Assembly (NCBI GenBank): GCA_903891325.1
Contig: CAITEC010000123.1
Span: 1-34,750, forward strand
Length of the DNA: 34,750 bases
From: an uncultured Opitutaceae bacterium
Lineage (GTDB): Bacteria > Verrucomicrobiota > Verrucomicrobiia > Opitutales > Opitutaceae
Reading direction: 5' to 3'
Part shown: positions 1-7,723 of the stretch, piece after piece
How the letters are laid out: each line of letters starts with the position of its first letter
How positions within the stretch are numbered: position 1 is the first letter of the stretch
Translations under genes and position numbers: made by a program
The notes under the pieces: model-generated
The model's input: only the letters and a program-made list of their open reading frames with translations
Databases searched by the model: none
Told to the model about the DNA's origin: nothing

Positions 1-2
1 CG

Positions 3-653
3 GTCCCGGCCGCGCGCGCCCTCCTGGCGGCGCAGGAGCGCGCCGCGGCCCGGTTTGGGCGGAGCGTCTCCTCCGGCCGGTCGGCGGCCCGCGCGATGTG
101 GGGGCGGACCCGTGACCGGCGCGTCGCGGGCCCGAACGAGCGGATCGTCGCCGCCGACGCCGCCCGCCTCCGCGCCTGGCGGGCCTGGCTGCGCCGCCGG
201 CGCGACGACGGGAGGGCCTGGGAACCCTCGCCGGTCGCCGGCCGCTGCCAGCTGGTCTTCACCGTGGATAACTTCGAGCCCCTGCTCCAGAAGGTGGTGG
301 TCGAGGTCCGGGGGGCGGACGGCTGGACCGCGGTGGACGGCTTCTTCACGGTCGAGTTCCGGGCCTGCGCCGCGCGCCCGCGCGCCCGGGTGTCGCACCG
401 CGTGTCCGTGCCGCTGGGCTTCGCGATGCCGGCCGTCCCGGTCCCCCCGATGCGGATTGTCGCCCGCGGTTACGGCCGGATCCGGATCCGCGACGTCGTG
501 CTCACCGACGGCGTCACATGCATCGCGCTCGGCCGGACCGCGGTGATCGGCGAGAGGGGGCCGCGGCGCGGCTATCCGGACTTTGACTGGGAGGAAAACA
601 GGGGGAAACCGCTCTTTCTCCTGGAGGTGGAGCGCGATCTCCGAGCGCGCTGA
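3..653 (+). CDS. Unrecognised protein, 5' end outside the window
   Basis: The frame is open from the left edge with no stop, so the gene probably starts upstream. The first internal ATG is at 96 and has no visible ribosome binding site. The N-terminal part is Arg/Ala-rich. From about residue 50 after that ATG the sequence looks like alternating beta strands (VFTVDNF, KVVVEVRGADGW, FFTVEFRA, MRIVARGYGRIRIRDVVLTDG), which suggests a beta-sandwich. It ends in an acidic/aromatic tail (PDFDWEEN ... LFLLEVERD). I recognise no catalytic motif, signal peptide or membrane segment, and no family. The codon pattern (strong G/C at third positions) and the long open frame argue that it is real. The true length cannot be judged from this window. 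Confidence 0.6.
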   Translation, partial: VPAARALLAAQERAAARFGRSVSSGRSAARAMWGRTRDRRVAGPNERIVAADAARLRAWRAWLRRRRDDGRAWEPSPVAGRCQLVFTVDNFEPLLQKVVVEVRGADGWTAVDGFFTVEFRACAARPRARVSHRVSVPLGFAMPAVPVPPMRIVARGYGRIRIRDVVLTDGVTCIALGRTAVIGERGPRRGYPDFDWEENRGKPLFLLEVERDLRAR

Positions 654-766
654 GCGACCCGAGCCCAAACCAGCGTGCCCGGAGGTCCCGCTCCACCCGC
701 AAGCCGGTTTATTGCCAGTCCAGTGGAGCGCTTGCATGGCGTCCGAACCGAATTATCGTCCTCCGC

Positions 767-1270
767 ATGAAGTCCCGGTTCGCAGCCCTGCTCCTCCTCG
801 CCTGCCTCTTCGCGGCGGCGGCGCGGGCCGATGACGACGCCCCGGGGCCGGCTGTCGCGCGGGGCTATCTCAAGCTGGGCTTCGACAAGCTCGCCGCGTT
901 CAAGTTTGTCGCCCCGACCTATGATCCGGTCGCGGACCCGAGGGCGGCACCGCCCACCGGCGACGACCAGATTCCCGCCGAGGTTAAGGCCTGGAACGGG
1001 AAGAAGGCGGTTATCACCGGCTTCATGCTCCCAACCGCGCTCAAGGACGGGAAGGCGACGGAATTCCTGATCATGGCCAACCAGATGGCCTGCTGCTTTG
1101 GCACGGTGCCGAACATGAACGAATGGGTGATCGTGAAGATGCCCGCCGGTGTCGCGGTTACCCAGGACGTGCCGATCTCCTTTTACGGCGTCCTCAAGGT
1201 CGGCGCCCTGTACGACAACGGCTACATGACCGGCATCTACGAGATGGACGCCGAGGGGCTGGGCGACTGA
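767..1270 (+). CDS. Secreted DUF3299-like protein
   Basis: A 167-residue protein that starts with a clear Sec signal peptide (MKSRFAALLLLACLFAAAARA, cleavage probably after ARA), so it should act outside the cytoplasm. The mature part has the layout of the DUF3299 family: a stretch on an expected modification or 'definition' (WNGKKAVITGFMLP), then a conserved core with paired cysteines (MACCFGTVPNMNEW) and a beta-rich C-terminus (VPISFYGVLKVG). DUF3299 proteins are small periplasmic or lipoprotein-like proteins of unknown function, often near metal or envelope genes. Here no lipobox cysteine is evident. The gene stands alone: the next gene is convergent and a palindromic element begins eight bases after its stop codon. 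The family assignment comes from motif resemblance only. Confidence 0.7.
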   Translation: MKSRFAALLLLACLFAAAARADDDAPGPAVARGYLKLGFDKLAAFKFVAPTYDPVADPRAAPPTGDDQIPAEVKAWNGKKAVITGFMLPTALKDGKATEFLIMANQMACCFGTVPNMNEWVIVKMPAGVAVTQDVPISFYGVLKVGALYDNGYMTGIYEMDAEGLGD

Positions 1271-1277
1271 TCGGCGC

Positions 1278-1445
1278 CTAGCCCGGATATTTCATGAAGC
1301 ACAGGCGAATCTCGTCCAAATTCCGGGCATAAAAACCCTCATGCTCCCTCTATGGCCTCACGAGGCCACCTTCGGTCGCCTTCGGGCTTTTCTGCTCCGG
1401 AATTTTGACGATCTTCATCCTGTGTTCATGAAATATCCGGGCTAG
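1278..1445. repeat. Long imperfect palindrome (family A), MITE/REP-like
   Basis: The outer arms 1278-1298 and 1425-1445 are perfect 21-bp inverted repeats (core GCCCGGATATTTCATGAA). The similarity continues inward with small differences: a CACAGG block, a CGTC block, AAATTCCGG and an A-run appear on both sides. The whole 168 bp therefore reads as one imperfect palindrome. Both ends carry CTAG. The element fills the space between two convergent genes; its right end supplies the stop codon of the tandem ACT gene. It encodes no protein. It could be a non-autonomous mobile element or a REP-type repeat. Confidence 0.8.
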
Positions 1446-1900
1446 CGGGAGATGTCGCCCTGGGTCAGGACCTTGTACCCGCGCTGTGAAAGCGCCTGCG
1501 CGGAGACGTCGGAGTCCTCGACATTGATCGCAAACGCGGCCTTCCCCTCGGGGCGCTTGATGAAGCTGTAGATGTAGTGGATGTTGATCTCGGCCTCGCG
1601 GAGGGCGGAGAGCACCCCCTTCAGGTCCGACTCCGTGTCGATCTCCACGGCGAGCACGTTCAGCTCGTTGTAGGGGAAATCATTGACGATCATCAGTTCC
1701 CGCGCCTTGCCCGGGTCGTCCACGATGAAGCGGACGATCGAGCTGTCGGTCGTGTCCAGGACGGTGATCGCCATCACGTGGACGTTGTTCTGCCCCAGGA
1801 CCGTGGTCAGGTCGTGGAGCCGGCCGAGGCGGTTCTCGGCGAAAACCGAGAACTGCTTTACGGGGTCAAAGGGGGTCGTATCCGTTCGCTGGGGATCCAT
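1442..1900 (-). CDS. Tandem ACT-domain protein
   Basis: A stand-alone regulatory-type protein with two ACT domains. The first begins at VKQFSVFAENRLGRLHDLTTVL, with the usual small-ligand-binding turn (ENRLGRLHDL). The second covers LAVEIDTESDLKGVLSALREAEINIHYIYSFI. There is no catalytic domain. ACT domains bind amino acids or similar small molecules, and free-standing tandem ACT proteins are often mislabelled as acetolactate synthase subunits. The start is uncertain: ATG codons occur at 1900, 1912, 1915, 1924 and 1978 and none has a clear Shine-Dalgarno. I chose 1900 because the conserved part starts soon after it. The TAG stop (1442-1444) lies inside the end of the palindromic element at 1278-1445. 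The gene is divergent from the CDF transporter, so they may share a promoter region. Confidence 0.8.
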   Translation of the reverse strand: MDPQRTDTTPFDPVKQFSVFAENRLGRLHDLTTVLGQNNVHVMAITVLDTTDSSIVRFIVDDPGKARELMIVNDFPYNELNVLAVEIDTESDLKGVLSALREAEINIHYIYSFIKRPEGKAAFAINVEDSDVSAQALSQRGYKVLTQGDISR

Positions 1901-2016
1901 CAGGGAGGTCATCATGCCAGCCATTATGGCAAGGTCAAATCCAGGCGCGCGCATCGATCCGGGCGGCTGCCAAATCATTGGTTGAACCGGTCGCCCCGGG
2001 TGTCAATCGTCAGGCG

Positions 2017-2937
2017 ATGAGCCCCGAACCGCAGGCGCAGCATGCGTCCAACGAGGACCGCGCCCGCGCCGGGGGCCGCCTCGTGATCTGGAGCCTCGCG
2101 CTTAACGCAGCCATGGCCGTCCTCAAGTTCGCCGGGGGCTTCCTGGGCCACAGCTTCGCGCTGGTGGCCGACGGCGCCGAGTCGCTCCTCGACGTGCTCT
2201 CCTCGATTCTCGTCTGGGCAGGCTTCAAGGTCGCCTCCCTTCCGCCCGACGACAACCACCCCTACGGCCATGGCCGGGCCGAACCCCTGGCGGCCCTCGC
2301 GGGCGTCGTCTTCATCTTCGCGACGGCCGGCTGGATCGGCTGGCGATCTGTCTACTCGATCGTGACGCCGCACGCGGGTCCCCACTGGGAAACCCTCCCT
2401 TTGCTCGCGGGCATCGTCGTCACAAAGCTATGGGTCTACCGGCGCCTGCGGGCGGCGGCAACGGCGGCGGGGAGCACGGCGCTCAAGGTCGAGGCGTGGC
2501 GCCACCGCTCCGACGCCTTCACCTCGGCGGCGGCCTTCATCGGGATCGCGATCGCCGTCGTGGGCGGGCGGGCCTGGGCGGCAGCCGACGGCTGGGCGGC
2601 CCTTTTCGCCTGCGCCATCATCACCTTCAACGGCGTGGAAATCCTGCAGCGGACCCTCGACGAGATGATGGATACCGCCGTGTCCCCCGACATCGAGAAC
2701 GACGTCCGCGCGCTCGCCTCAAGCGTCGAGGGCGTGCGCGCGCTGGACAAGTGCCGGATCCGGAAGAGCGGGCTGAGCTACCTCGTGGACATCCAGGTGC
2801 GGGTCGACGGCGACCTGAGCGTGGTCAGCGGCCACGAGATCGGGCACGCGGTGAAAAGCCGGCTCATGGCCTCGGCGCTGCGGGTCTCCGACGTGACGGT
2901 GCACATCGAGCCCTTCGAGGTCAGAATGAAGCCGTGA
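2017..2937 (+). CDS. Cation diffusion facilitator (CDF) metal transporter
   Basis: About 306 residues, a normal CDF length. It should export divalent metal ions from the cytoplasm in exchange for protons. The membrane part runs from about residue 20 to 210 with the characteristic TM2 segment (SFALVADGAESLLDVLSS), the loop HPYGHGRAEPLAAL, and the TM5 segment (WRHRSDAFTS). The C-terminal cytoplasmic domain follows (ALDKCRIRKSGLSYLVDIQVRVDGDLSV ... DVTVHIEP), the usual dimerising metal-sensing fold. In TM5 the first position of the HxxxD site is Arg rather than His, and TM2 carries Glu-x3-Asp, so the metal preference is hard to predict. A TTG at 1978 would give a longer protein; ATG 2017 fits the family better. 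Its last 17 bases overlap the convergent gene at 2921. Confidence 0.9.
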   Translation: MSPEPQAQHASNEDRARAGGRLVIWSLALNAAMAVLKFAGGFLGHSFALVADGAESLLDVLSSILVWAGFKVASLPPDDNHPYGHGRAEPLAALAGVVFIFATAGWIGWRSVYSIVTPHAGPHWETLPLLAGIVVTKLWVYRRLRAAATAAGSTALKVEAWRHRSDAFTSAAAFIGIAIAVVGGRAWAAADGWAALFACAIITFNGVEILQRTLDEMMDTAVSPDIENDVRALASSVEGVRALDKCRIRKSGLSYLVDIQVRVDGDLSVVSGHEIGHAVKSRLMASALRVSDVTVHIEPFEVRMKP

Positions 2938-4114
2938 CCTCGAGCTGGCGGCCGGGCTCCAGCGTGCCCTGGCCGAGCGACGCGCACTCGATCTCGTCGT
3001 TCTTGTAGAGCCTGAATCGGACCGGCCCGGACGCCTCCTCCGTGTCCCAGCGCCACTTCCCGATCGATACGAACTGGAGCGGGACCCCGCTCTCCCAGTT
3101 CAACCCCGGACCCTCGCCCCGGATGAAGAGCCGGTTTCCGATCCCGATGTAGGCGGTGACCAGGAGCCGGGTCGCCCCGTCGGCGGAAAGCGAGGCCGGG
3201 GGCAAGTCCTCGTCGGGCGCCGACTGCGTGAACTCGGACGGCGCCGCCGCAGGCTCATCATCGAGGATGAGGCTGGGCTGCTCGGGCGCCGGGATCGGCT
3301 CAGGGAGAGCGGCCACCGGCTCGGGGGCCGGCTTCCGCGGCGCCCGTTTCCGGGGGGGCGGCTTGGGGGCCTGGGGAACCTCCTCGGACACCGGGGTGGC
3401 GGGCTGCGGCTCGGCGGCCGGCTGCACCGGCTCGGACGGGGCCGGGGGCTCGGGAGCCTCCGGCGCGGCTGCGGCGACGGGCGGGGCGGAGGCGACCGGA
3501 GGAGCGGAGGGGGGCGGCGGCTCCGGCGCAACCGGGACGGGGGGCGGGGTGGGCGCGGGCGCCTCCTCGCGGACGGCGGCCTTCCGCGCGACCCGCGCCA
3601 GCTCGGCGGCGGCCGCGGTGATCCCGTCGGCGCTCTCCTGGAGCTTCCCGGCCACCGAGAGCCGCAGCGAGCCGAGCTCCTTCTCAAGGTTTTTCCGGTC
3701 CTCGAGCCGGGCCTTTGCGGCCTGGGAGGTGAACTCGGTGATCTGCTCCTGGATCTTTCCGGGGAGGGTGCCGGCCTGGGTCAGGCCCCGCTGCGCGGCG
3801 CCTGCCACGTCGTGAAGCGACCGGGCCGCGATGCTGATCTGCTCGGCGGCCTCGGTGGCGTCGCGCGCGAGCTTCTCAAGCGAGCGCTGGCGATTGTCCA
3901 GGGCCTCGTCCTGGCGCCGTGCGTAGTCGGCGAGGAACGGAATCGCGCCTGCGATTCCGGCCGCGGCCACGCAGCCGACGATCGCCAGGATCGCCTCGAC
4001 GGGAAGCGGACGGGCCGCCCCCTGCGAGATCACCCAGGCGGCGGCGAGCAGGGCGGCGTCGCAGGCCAGAAACGGCCATTTCGGAAGCTTCGGTGTCTGG
4101 TCGGGAAGGATCAT
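2921..4114 (-). CDS. Two-TM coiled-coil protein with Pro/Ala-rich linker
   Basis: 397 residues; no family recognised. The order is clear: two N-terminal membrane helices (ACDAALLAAAWVIS and ILAIVGCVAAAGIAGAIPFL), then a long predicted coiled coil (from RRQDEALDNRQRSLEKLARDA to about residue 190, rich in Ala/Glu/Gln/Lys), then a Pro/Ala/Glu-rich, probably disordered linker of about 120 residues (with an RKRAPRKPAPEP basic patch), and a compact C-terminal beta domain (TRLLVTAYIGIGNRLFIRGEGPGLNWESG ... FRLYKNDEIE). The design resembles an inner-membrane anchored scaffold with a soluble domain on a flexible tether. ATG 4114 begins 45 bp from the amidase stop, on the same strand, so the two may be co-transcribed. 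Its stop overlaps the CDF gene by 17 bp, convergent. Confidence 0.75.
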   Translation of the reverse strand: MILPDQTPKLPKWPFLACDAALLAAAWVISQGAARPLPVEAILAIVGCVAAAGIAGAIPFLADYARRQDEALDNRQRSLEKLARDATEAAEQISIAARSLHDVAGAAQRGLTQAGTLPGKIQEQITEFTSQAAKARLEDRKNLEKELGSLRLSVAGKLQESADGITAAAAELARVARKAAVREEAPAPTPPPVPVAPEPPPPSAPPVASAPPVAAAAPEAPEPPAPSEPVQPAAEPQPATPVSEEVPQAPKPPPRKRAPRKPAPEPVAALPEPIPAPEQPSLILDDEPAAAPSEFTQSAPDEDLPPASLSADGATRLLVTAYIGIGNRLFIRGEGPGLNWESGVPLQFVSIGKWRWDTEEASGPVRFRLYKNDEIECASLGQGTLEPGRQLEVTASF

Positions 4115-4159
4115 GGCGGCCCGGCGGCAAAAACCTTCTGCGGCCCGCCGCCGAAGATT

Positions 4160-4636
4160 TCAACCAAATCTCGCTCGGATCGCCTCGCGGAGCCGCAGCC
4201 ACTCGGCCGGGTTGAGGTCGGCCTTCCGGCCGGGGGCCACCTGCCGGTGGTCGGTCATGCGCTCGGCCGTCCACCCGAGGGGTTCCCAGCGCGGGGCCAG
4301 CCACTCGATCGCCGAGGCGAGCTGGAGGGAGGTGAGCGGCTCCCGGTAGGTGTCGCCCGCGAACGCCACGCCCAGCATGAAGGCGTTGCACCCCGCCCGT
4401 CCCATGAATTCCGAGGCCCCGGCGTGCCAGGCGACGCAATGGTCGGGGACCAGCCGGCAGCGCGATCCGTCCCTGTCGATCACGCAATGATAGCTCACCC
4501 GGCTCTCGGGCCGGAGCATAAGGGCGACCGTATCCGCGAAGGGGATCGCGGTGTGGTGAAAAACAACGCCGCGCCGCTCATTCGGCGGCGCGGCGTCGTG
4601 GTTGGGGGAAAGGCTCTGTGTTTCCGTGAAGGGCAA
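4160..4636 (-). CDS. N-acetylmuramoyl-L-alanine amidase (Amidase_2/PGRP fold)
   Basis: 158 residues. It should cleave the amide bond between N-acetylmuramic acid and L-alanine of peptidoglycan fragments. Signs of the Amidase_2 family: GVVFHHTA (candidate zinc ligand His27 or His28), SYHCVIDRDGS, VAWHAG, and TDHRQVAPGRKADLNP (His130 and Asp140 as the other ligands). No signal peptide is visible, which would fit a cytoplasmic recycling enzyme like AmpD. The start is odd: no ATG exists before the first motif, the only initiation codon is TTG 4636, and the frame is the same as hppA, whose TGA lies 12 bp upstream. The stem and U-run of the hppA terminator fall in codons for residues 13-27. Enzyme identity is well supported; start and expression are not. 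Confidence 0.8.
   Translation of the reverse strand: MPFTETQSLSPNHDAAPPNERRGVVFHHTAIPFADTVALMLRPESRVSYHCVIDRDGSRCRLVPDHCVAWHAGASEFMGRAGCNAFMLGVAFAGDTYREPLTSLQLASAIEWLAPRWEPLGWTAERMTDHRQVAPGRKADLNPAEWLRLREAIRARFG
4559..4597 (-). terminator. Rho-independent terminator of hppA
   Basis: Read on the minus strand, an 11-bp perfect GC-rich stem (ACGCCGCGCCG arms at 4567-4577 and 4587-4597, extendable by two pairs) is followed directly by TTGTTTTTT. This is a textbook intrinsic terminator about 50 bp after the hppA stop. It lies inside the coding region of the amidase. Confidence 0.8.
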
Positions 4637-4648
4637 GCGGGGCCCGCC

Positions 4649-7072
4649 TCAGGCCTGGGCAGACTTCTCCGCCGGGATCCGCATGCAGTAGAAGCTGCGG
4701 TAGACGAAGACCAGGCCCACGAGGAAGATCGCCGCGCCCAGCGCGTGCCGCAGGACCGGCTCCATCTTCACCGCGATCTCGACGGCCAGGAGGCCGAAGA
4801 GCGTGGTGAACTTGATGACCGGGTTCAGCGACACCGAGGAGGTGTCCTTGAAGGGGTCGCCAACGGTGTCGCCGACGACGGTCGCGGCGTGGAGCGGGGT
4901 GCCCTTCTGCTTGAGCTCGACCTCGACGATCTTCTTCGCGTTGTCCCAGGCGCCGCCGGCGTTGGCCATGAAGATGGCCTGGAAGAGCCCGAAGAAGGCG
5001 ATCGCGATCAGGTAGCCGATGAAGAAGAACGGGTCGAAGAGGGCCAGGGAGAGGGCGAAGCAGAACACGACCACGAAGATGTTCTTCATGCCGCGCTGCG
5101 CGTACTGGGTGCAGATCTTGACGACCTCCTTGGAGGCCGCGGTCGCCGCGGTGGTCGCGTCGAGCTTCATGTTCTCCTTGATGTAGACGACCGCCCGGTA
5201 GGCGCCGGTGACGACGGCCTGGGTGCTCGCCCCGGTGAACCAGTAGATCACCGAACCGCCCATCAGGAGCCCGAGGAGGGCCTGGGGATGGACAAGCGAG
5301 AGCCGGGCGATCGTGTCCGGGTAAATCCGCTGGAGCATCATGATGATGCCGAACACCATCGTTGTCGCGCCGACGACGGCGGTCCCGATGAGGACCGGCT
5401 TGGCGGTCGCCTTGAAGGTGTTTCCGGCGCCGTCGCCCTTCTCGAGCTGATGCTTGGCGTTCTCGAAGTCGGGCTTGAACCCGAAGTCCTTCTGGATCTC
5501 AGCGGCGATCCCGGGCTGGGCCTCGATCTGGGAGAGCTCGTAGACGGACTGGGCGTTGTCGGTGACCGGGCCGAAGCTGTCGACGGCGATCGTGACCGGG
5601 CCCATCCCGAGGAAGCCGAAGGCGACCAGCCCGAAGGCGAAGATCGGGGCCGCGAACGCGAACTCCGGCGGCATGATGGCCGCGATCGCCCCGCTGGTGG
5701 AGAGGCGCCAGGCGAAGAACATGAGGACGAGGATGACCAGGCCCTGCCAGAAGGCGGAGAAGTTTCCCGTGACGAATCCCGAAAGGATGTTCAGCGAGGC
5801 GCCGCCCTGCCGGGAGGAGACGACGACCTCCTTCACGTGGCGGCTCTCCGTCGACGTGAAGATCTTGGTGAACTCGGGGATCAGGGCGCCGGCCAGGGTG
5901 CCCAGCGAGATGATCGACGAGAGGGCCAGCCAGAGGCCGGAATGCCCGGGCAGGTCGCCGAGCAGGTAGTACGAGGCCAGGTAGGTGACCCCGATGCAGA
6001 TCAGCGATGTGATCCACACCAGGAGGGTGAGGGGATGCTCGAGATTGAAGTCCTTCTCCTTGCCGTAGAGGGCCGTGCTGACCGCGTTGTTGATGAAGTA
6101 GCTGACGAGGGAGGCGATGATCATCAGGATGCGCATGGCGAAGAGCCAGACGATGAGCGTCCCGCAGAGGAGCGGGTTGGCGCCCAGCGCGAGCGCGAGG
6201 AAGGCGATCAGGGCGACGCCCGTGACCCCGTAGGTCTCGAACCCGTCGGCGGTCGGCCCGACCGAGTCGCCCGCGTTGTCTCCCGTGCAGTCGGCGATCA
6301 CGCCGGGGTTCCGGGGGTCGTCCTCGGGCAGGTTGAAGACGATCTTCATGAGGTCCGCGCCGATGTCGGCGATCTTCGTGAAGATGCCGCCGCAGATGCG
6401 CAGCGCGGAGGCGCCGAGCGACTCGCCGATCGCGAATCCGATGAAGCACGGGCCGGCCAGCGACTTGGGCAGGAAGGCCAGGATGCAGATCATGAAGAAC
6501 AGCTCGGTGGCGACGAGCAGGAGCCCGACGCTCATGCCCGAGCGCAGCGGGATGAGGAGGGTGGCCAGCGGGTTGCCCTTCAGGGCGGAGAACGCGGCGC
6601 GGGAATTGGCGACCGTGTTGATCCGGATGCCGAACCAGGCGACGCCGTAGCTTCCCAGGATCCCGAGCACCGAGGCGCCCAGGATGACGATGACGTGCTT
6701 GGTCGAGAGACCGCCGAGCCCGCCGAAGTAGTAGGCGATGCAGACGGCGATCAGGATCCACAGGCCCAGGAGAAACTTGCCCTGCTGCCAGAGGTAGGTC
6801 TTGCAGGTCTCCCAGATGATGTTCGAGACCGCGCTCATGGTGCGGTGGACCGGGAGGTTCCGCGTCTGGATGTACTGCAGGAAGCCGAAGAGGACCCCGA
6901 CCGCGCAGACCGCGATACCTATCATGAGGACGGTCATCCCGCCCAGCGACCCCCCGAAGAACGAGACCGACTTTAGGTCGGGTATGTTGATGTCCGTTTC
7001 GCTAGCGCGAAGGGACGGCGTCAGTGTCGCGGCGACTGCCGCGGCAAACCAGGTGGTCTTGTTGATCTTCAT
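4649..7072 (-). CDS. hppA: Membrane-bound ion-translocating pyrophosphatase
   Basis: 807 residues and about 16 membrane helices. It hydrolyses pyrophosphate and pumps H+ (possibly Na+) across the membrane. The N-terminus (MKINKTTWFAAAVAATLTPSLRASE) looks like a cleavable signal peptide. Signature segments: ADIGADLMK, EDDPRNPGVIADCTGDNAGDSVG, ADGFETYGVTG, and TDNAQSVYE, together holding the Asp-rich Mg-pyrophosphate site. In the segment GNTFKATAK, Lys554 sits where potassium-independent enzymes carry Lys and potassium-dependent ones Ala; the next diagnostic position looks like Ala, so dependence on K+ is not settled. The divergent DNAGDSVGPTADGFETYG form is shared with Bacteroidetes and Verrucomicrobia enzymes. 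The gene has its own terminator (4559-4597). Confidence 0.97.
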   Translation of the reverse strand: MKINKTTWFAAAVAATLTPSLRASETDINIPDLKSVSFFGGSLGGMTVLMIGIAVCAVGVLFGFLQYIQTRNLPVHRTMSAVSNIIWETCKTYLWQQGKFLLGLWILIAVCIAYYFGGLGGLSTKHVIVILGASVLGILGSYGVAWFGIRINTVANSRAAFSALKGNPLATLLIPLRSGMSVGLLLVATELFFMICILAFLPKSLAGPCFIGFAIGESLGASALRICGGIFTKIADIGADLMKIVFNLPEDDPRNPGVIADCTGDNAGDSVGPTADGFETYGVTGVALIAFLALALGANPLLCGTLIVWLFAMRILMIIASLVSYFINNAVSTALYGKEKDFNLEHPLTLLVWITSLICIGVTYLASYYLLGDLPGHSGLWLALSSIISLGTLAGALIPEFTKIFTSTESRHVKEVVVSSRQGGASLNILSGFVTGNFSAFWQGLVILVLMFFAWRLSTSGAIAAIMPPEFAFAAPIFAFGLVAFGFLGMGPVTIAVDSFGPVTDNAQSVYELSQIEAQPGIAAEIQKDFGFKPDFENAKHQLEKGDGAGNTFKATAKPVLIGTAVVGATTMVFGIIMMLQRIYPDTIARLSLVHPQALLGLLMGGSVIYWFTGASTQAVVTGAYRAVVYIKENMKLDATTAATAASKEVVKICTQYAQRGMKNIFVVVFCFALSLALFDPFFFIGYLIAIAFFGLFQAIFMANAGGAWDNAKKIVEVELKQKGTPLHAATVVGDTVGDPFKDTSSVSLNPVIKFTTLFGLLAVEIAVKMEPVLRHALGAAIFLVGLVFVYRSFYCMRIPAEKSAQA

Positions 7073-7168
7073 GGTCGGGGGGAGGGGGTTCGAAACCAGA
7101 ATAACGCAGTCTTTATGGCCAAACGCCGAACAAGGCGCGAGTCATTTGTGCGTGAAAAAGACGGCAAT

Positions 7169-7278
7169 GGCTCAGGTCGCCGGAAGCAAAAAATGCGCAG
7201 TTTTTTTCAAAGGCAGGATGGGGTCAGGCCGCCAGAAGTAAAAAAACGCCTATTTTTTACTTCTGGCGGCCTGACCCC
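7169..7278. repeat. Palindromic repeat family B, copy 1, with a degenerate half-copy
   Basis: Perfect 26-bp inverted repeat: arms 7220-7245 and 7253-7278 (core GGTCAGGCCGCCAGAAGT followed by an A-run), loop of 7 bases. Just upstream, 7169-7193 carries a direct, degenerate copy of the left arm with four mismatches (GGCTCAGGTCGCCGGAAGC then A-run), so an older unit lies next to a fresh one. The same element occurs at 12046-12105. Folded RNA or DNA would give a long hairpin with A/T pairs near the loop. It lies between hppA and the tRNA gene. Confidence 0.85.
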
Positions 7279-7354
7279 GTCCGCAGGGATCCGTCCGCCG
7301 GTCCAAGATTTTCTGGCACAGGGGGATGGATTGATCTTTAACCAAGGTCACGCA

Positions 7355-7437
7355 GCCCGGGTGGCGGAATGGCAGACGCATGGGACTTAAAATCCCCTGT
7401 CCGCAAGGACGTGCCGGTTCGAGTCCGGTCCCGGGCA
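7355..7437 (+). tRNA. tRNA-Leu (anticodon UAA)
   Basis: 83-nt class II tRNA. The acceptor stem pairs GCCCGGG (7355-7361) with CCCGGGC, discriminator A at 7437. The anticodon loop CTTAAAA (7386-7392) gives anticodon TAA at 7388-7390. A long variable arm (TGTCCGCAAGGACG) and the T arm CCGG-TTCGAGT-CCGG follow. CCA is not encoded. The first anticodon-stem pair is a T/C mismatch. The family, leucine specificity and anticodon are clear from the folded form. Confidence 0.95.
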
Positions 7438-7504
7438 ATTTTACCATCGCTCCGGCTTCGCGGGAGCCGATGGTGAAATTGTCCTCCGAAGCCCTCTGCG
7501 GAGG
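7437..7504. other. Two hairpins directly downstream of tRNA-Leu
   Basis: 7437-7453 and 7462-7480 form a stem of about 17 pairs (AATTTTACCATCG.CTCC against GGAGCCGATGGTGAAATT) with one G-U pair and one bulge. A second stem follows (CCTCCG 7483-7488 with CGGAGG 7499-7504; an alternative GCCCTC/GAGGGC pairing is also possible). There is no T-run, so it is not a standard intrinsic terminator. It may help end or process the tRNA transcript, or be a worn repeat. The rest of the gap to arsR (7505-7688) shows nothing I can name. Confidence 0.5.
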
Positions 7505-7688
7505 GCGCAGGAGGGCTGCCCGCTAAAAACAACAGCCGAACCACCAACGACCCATTCGGGCCAACGGGGAGCAGTGGCTCTGGCAACAGCGGTCAGGCGG
7601 GCATGGGACGGGACATCCACGGACGGCGCCGGGTTCGGCGAGAGAAGCTGGGGTGACACAAACGTAACCCAAGCACATCATATTCTCA

Positions 7689-7716
7689 TTGAGGTATATT
7701 CCACTCGTTACATATT
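7689..7716 (+). promoter_or_regulatory. Possible sigma-70-like promoter of the ars operon
   Basis: TTGAGG (7689-7694) and CATATT (7711-7716), 16 bases apart, resemble a -35/-10 pair in an AT-rich stretch directly upstream of arsR. This would leave an almost leaderless mRNA (start codon at 7724). TATATT at 7695-7700 is an alternative -10 without a good -35. No clear palindromic ArsR operator is visible. Confidence 0.3.
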
Positions 7717-7723
7717 GGGTGGC

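Noticed and set aside
3812..6976. 1054-codon open frame opposite hppA
   Set aside because: It is the antisense of hppA and its neighbours; Arg/Asp/Gly/Glu-rich, no motif. High third-position GC removes stops from the opposite strand.
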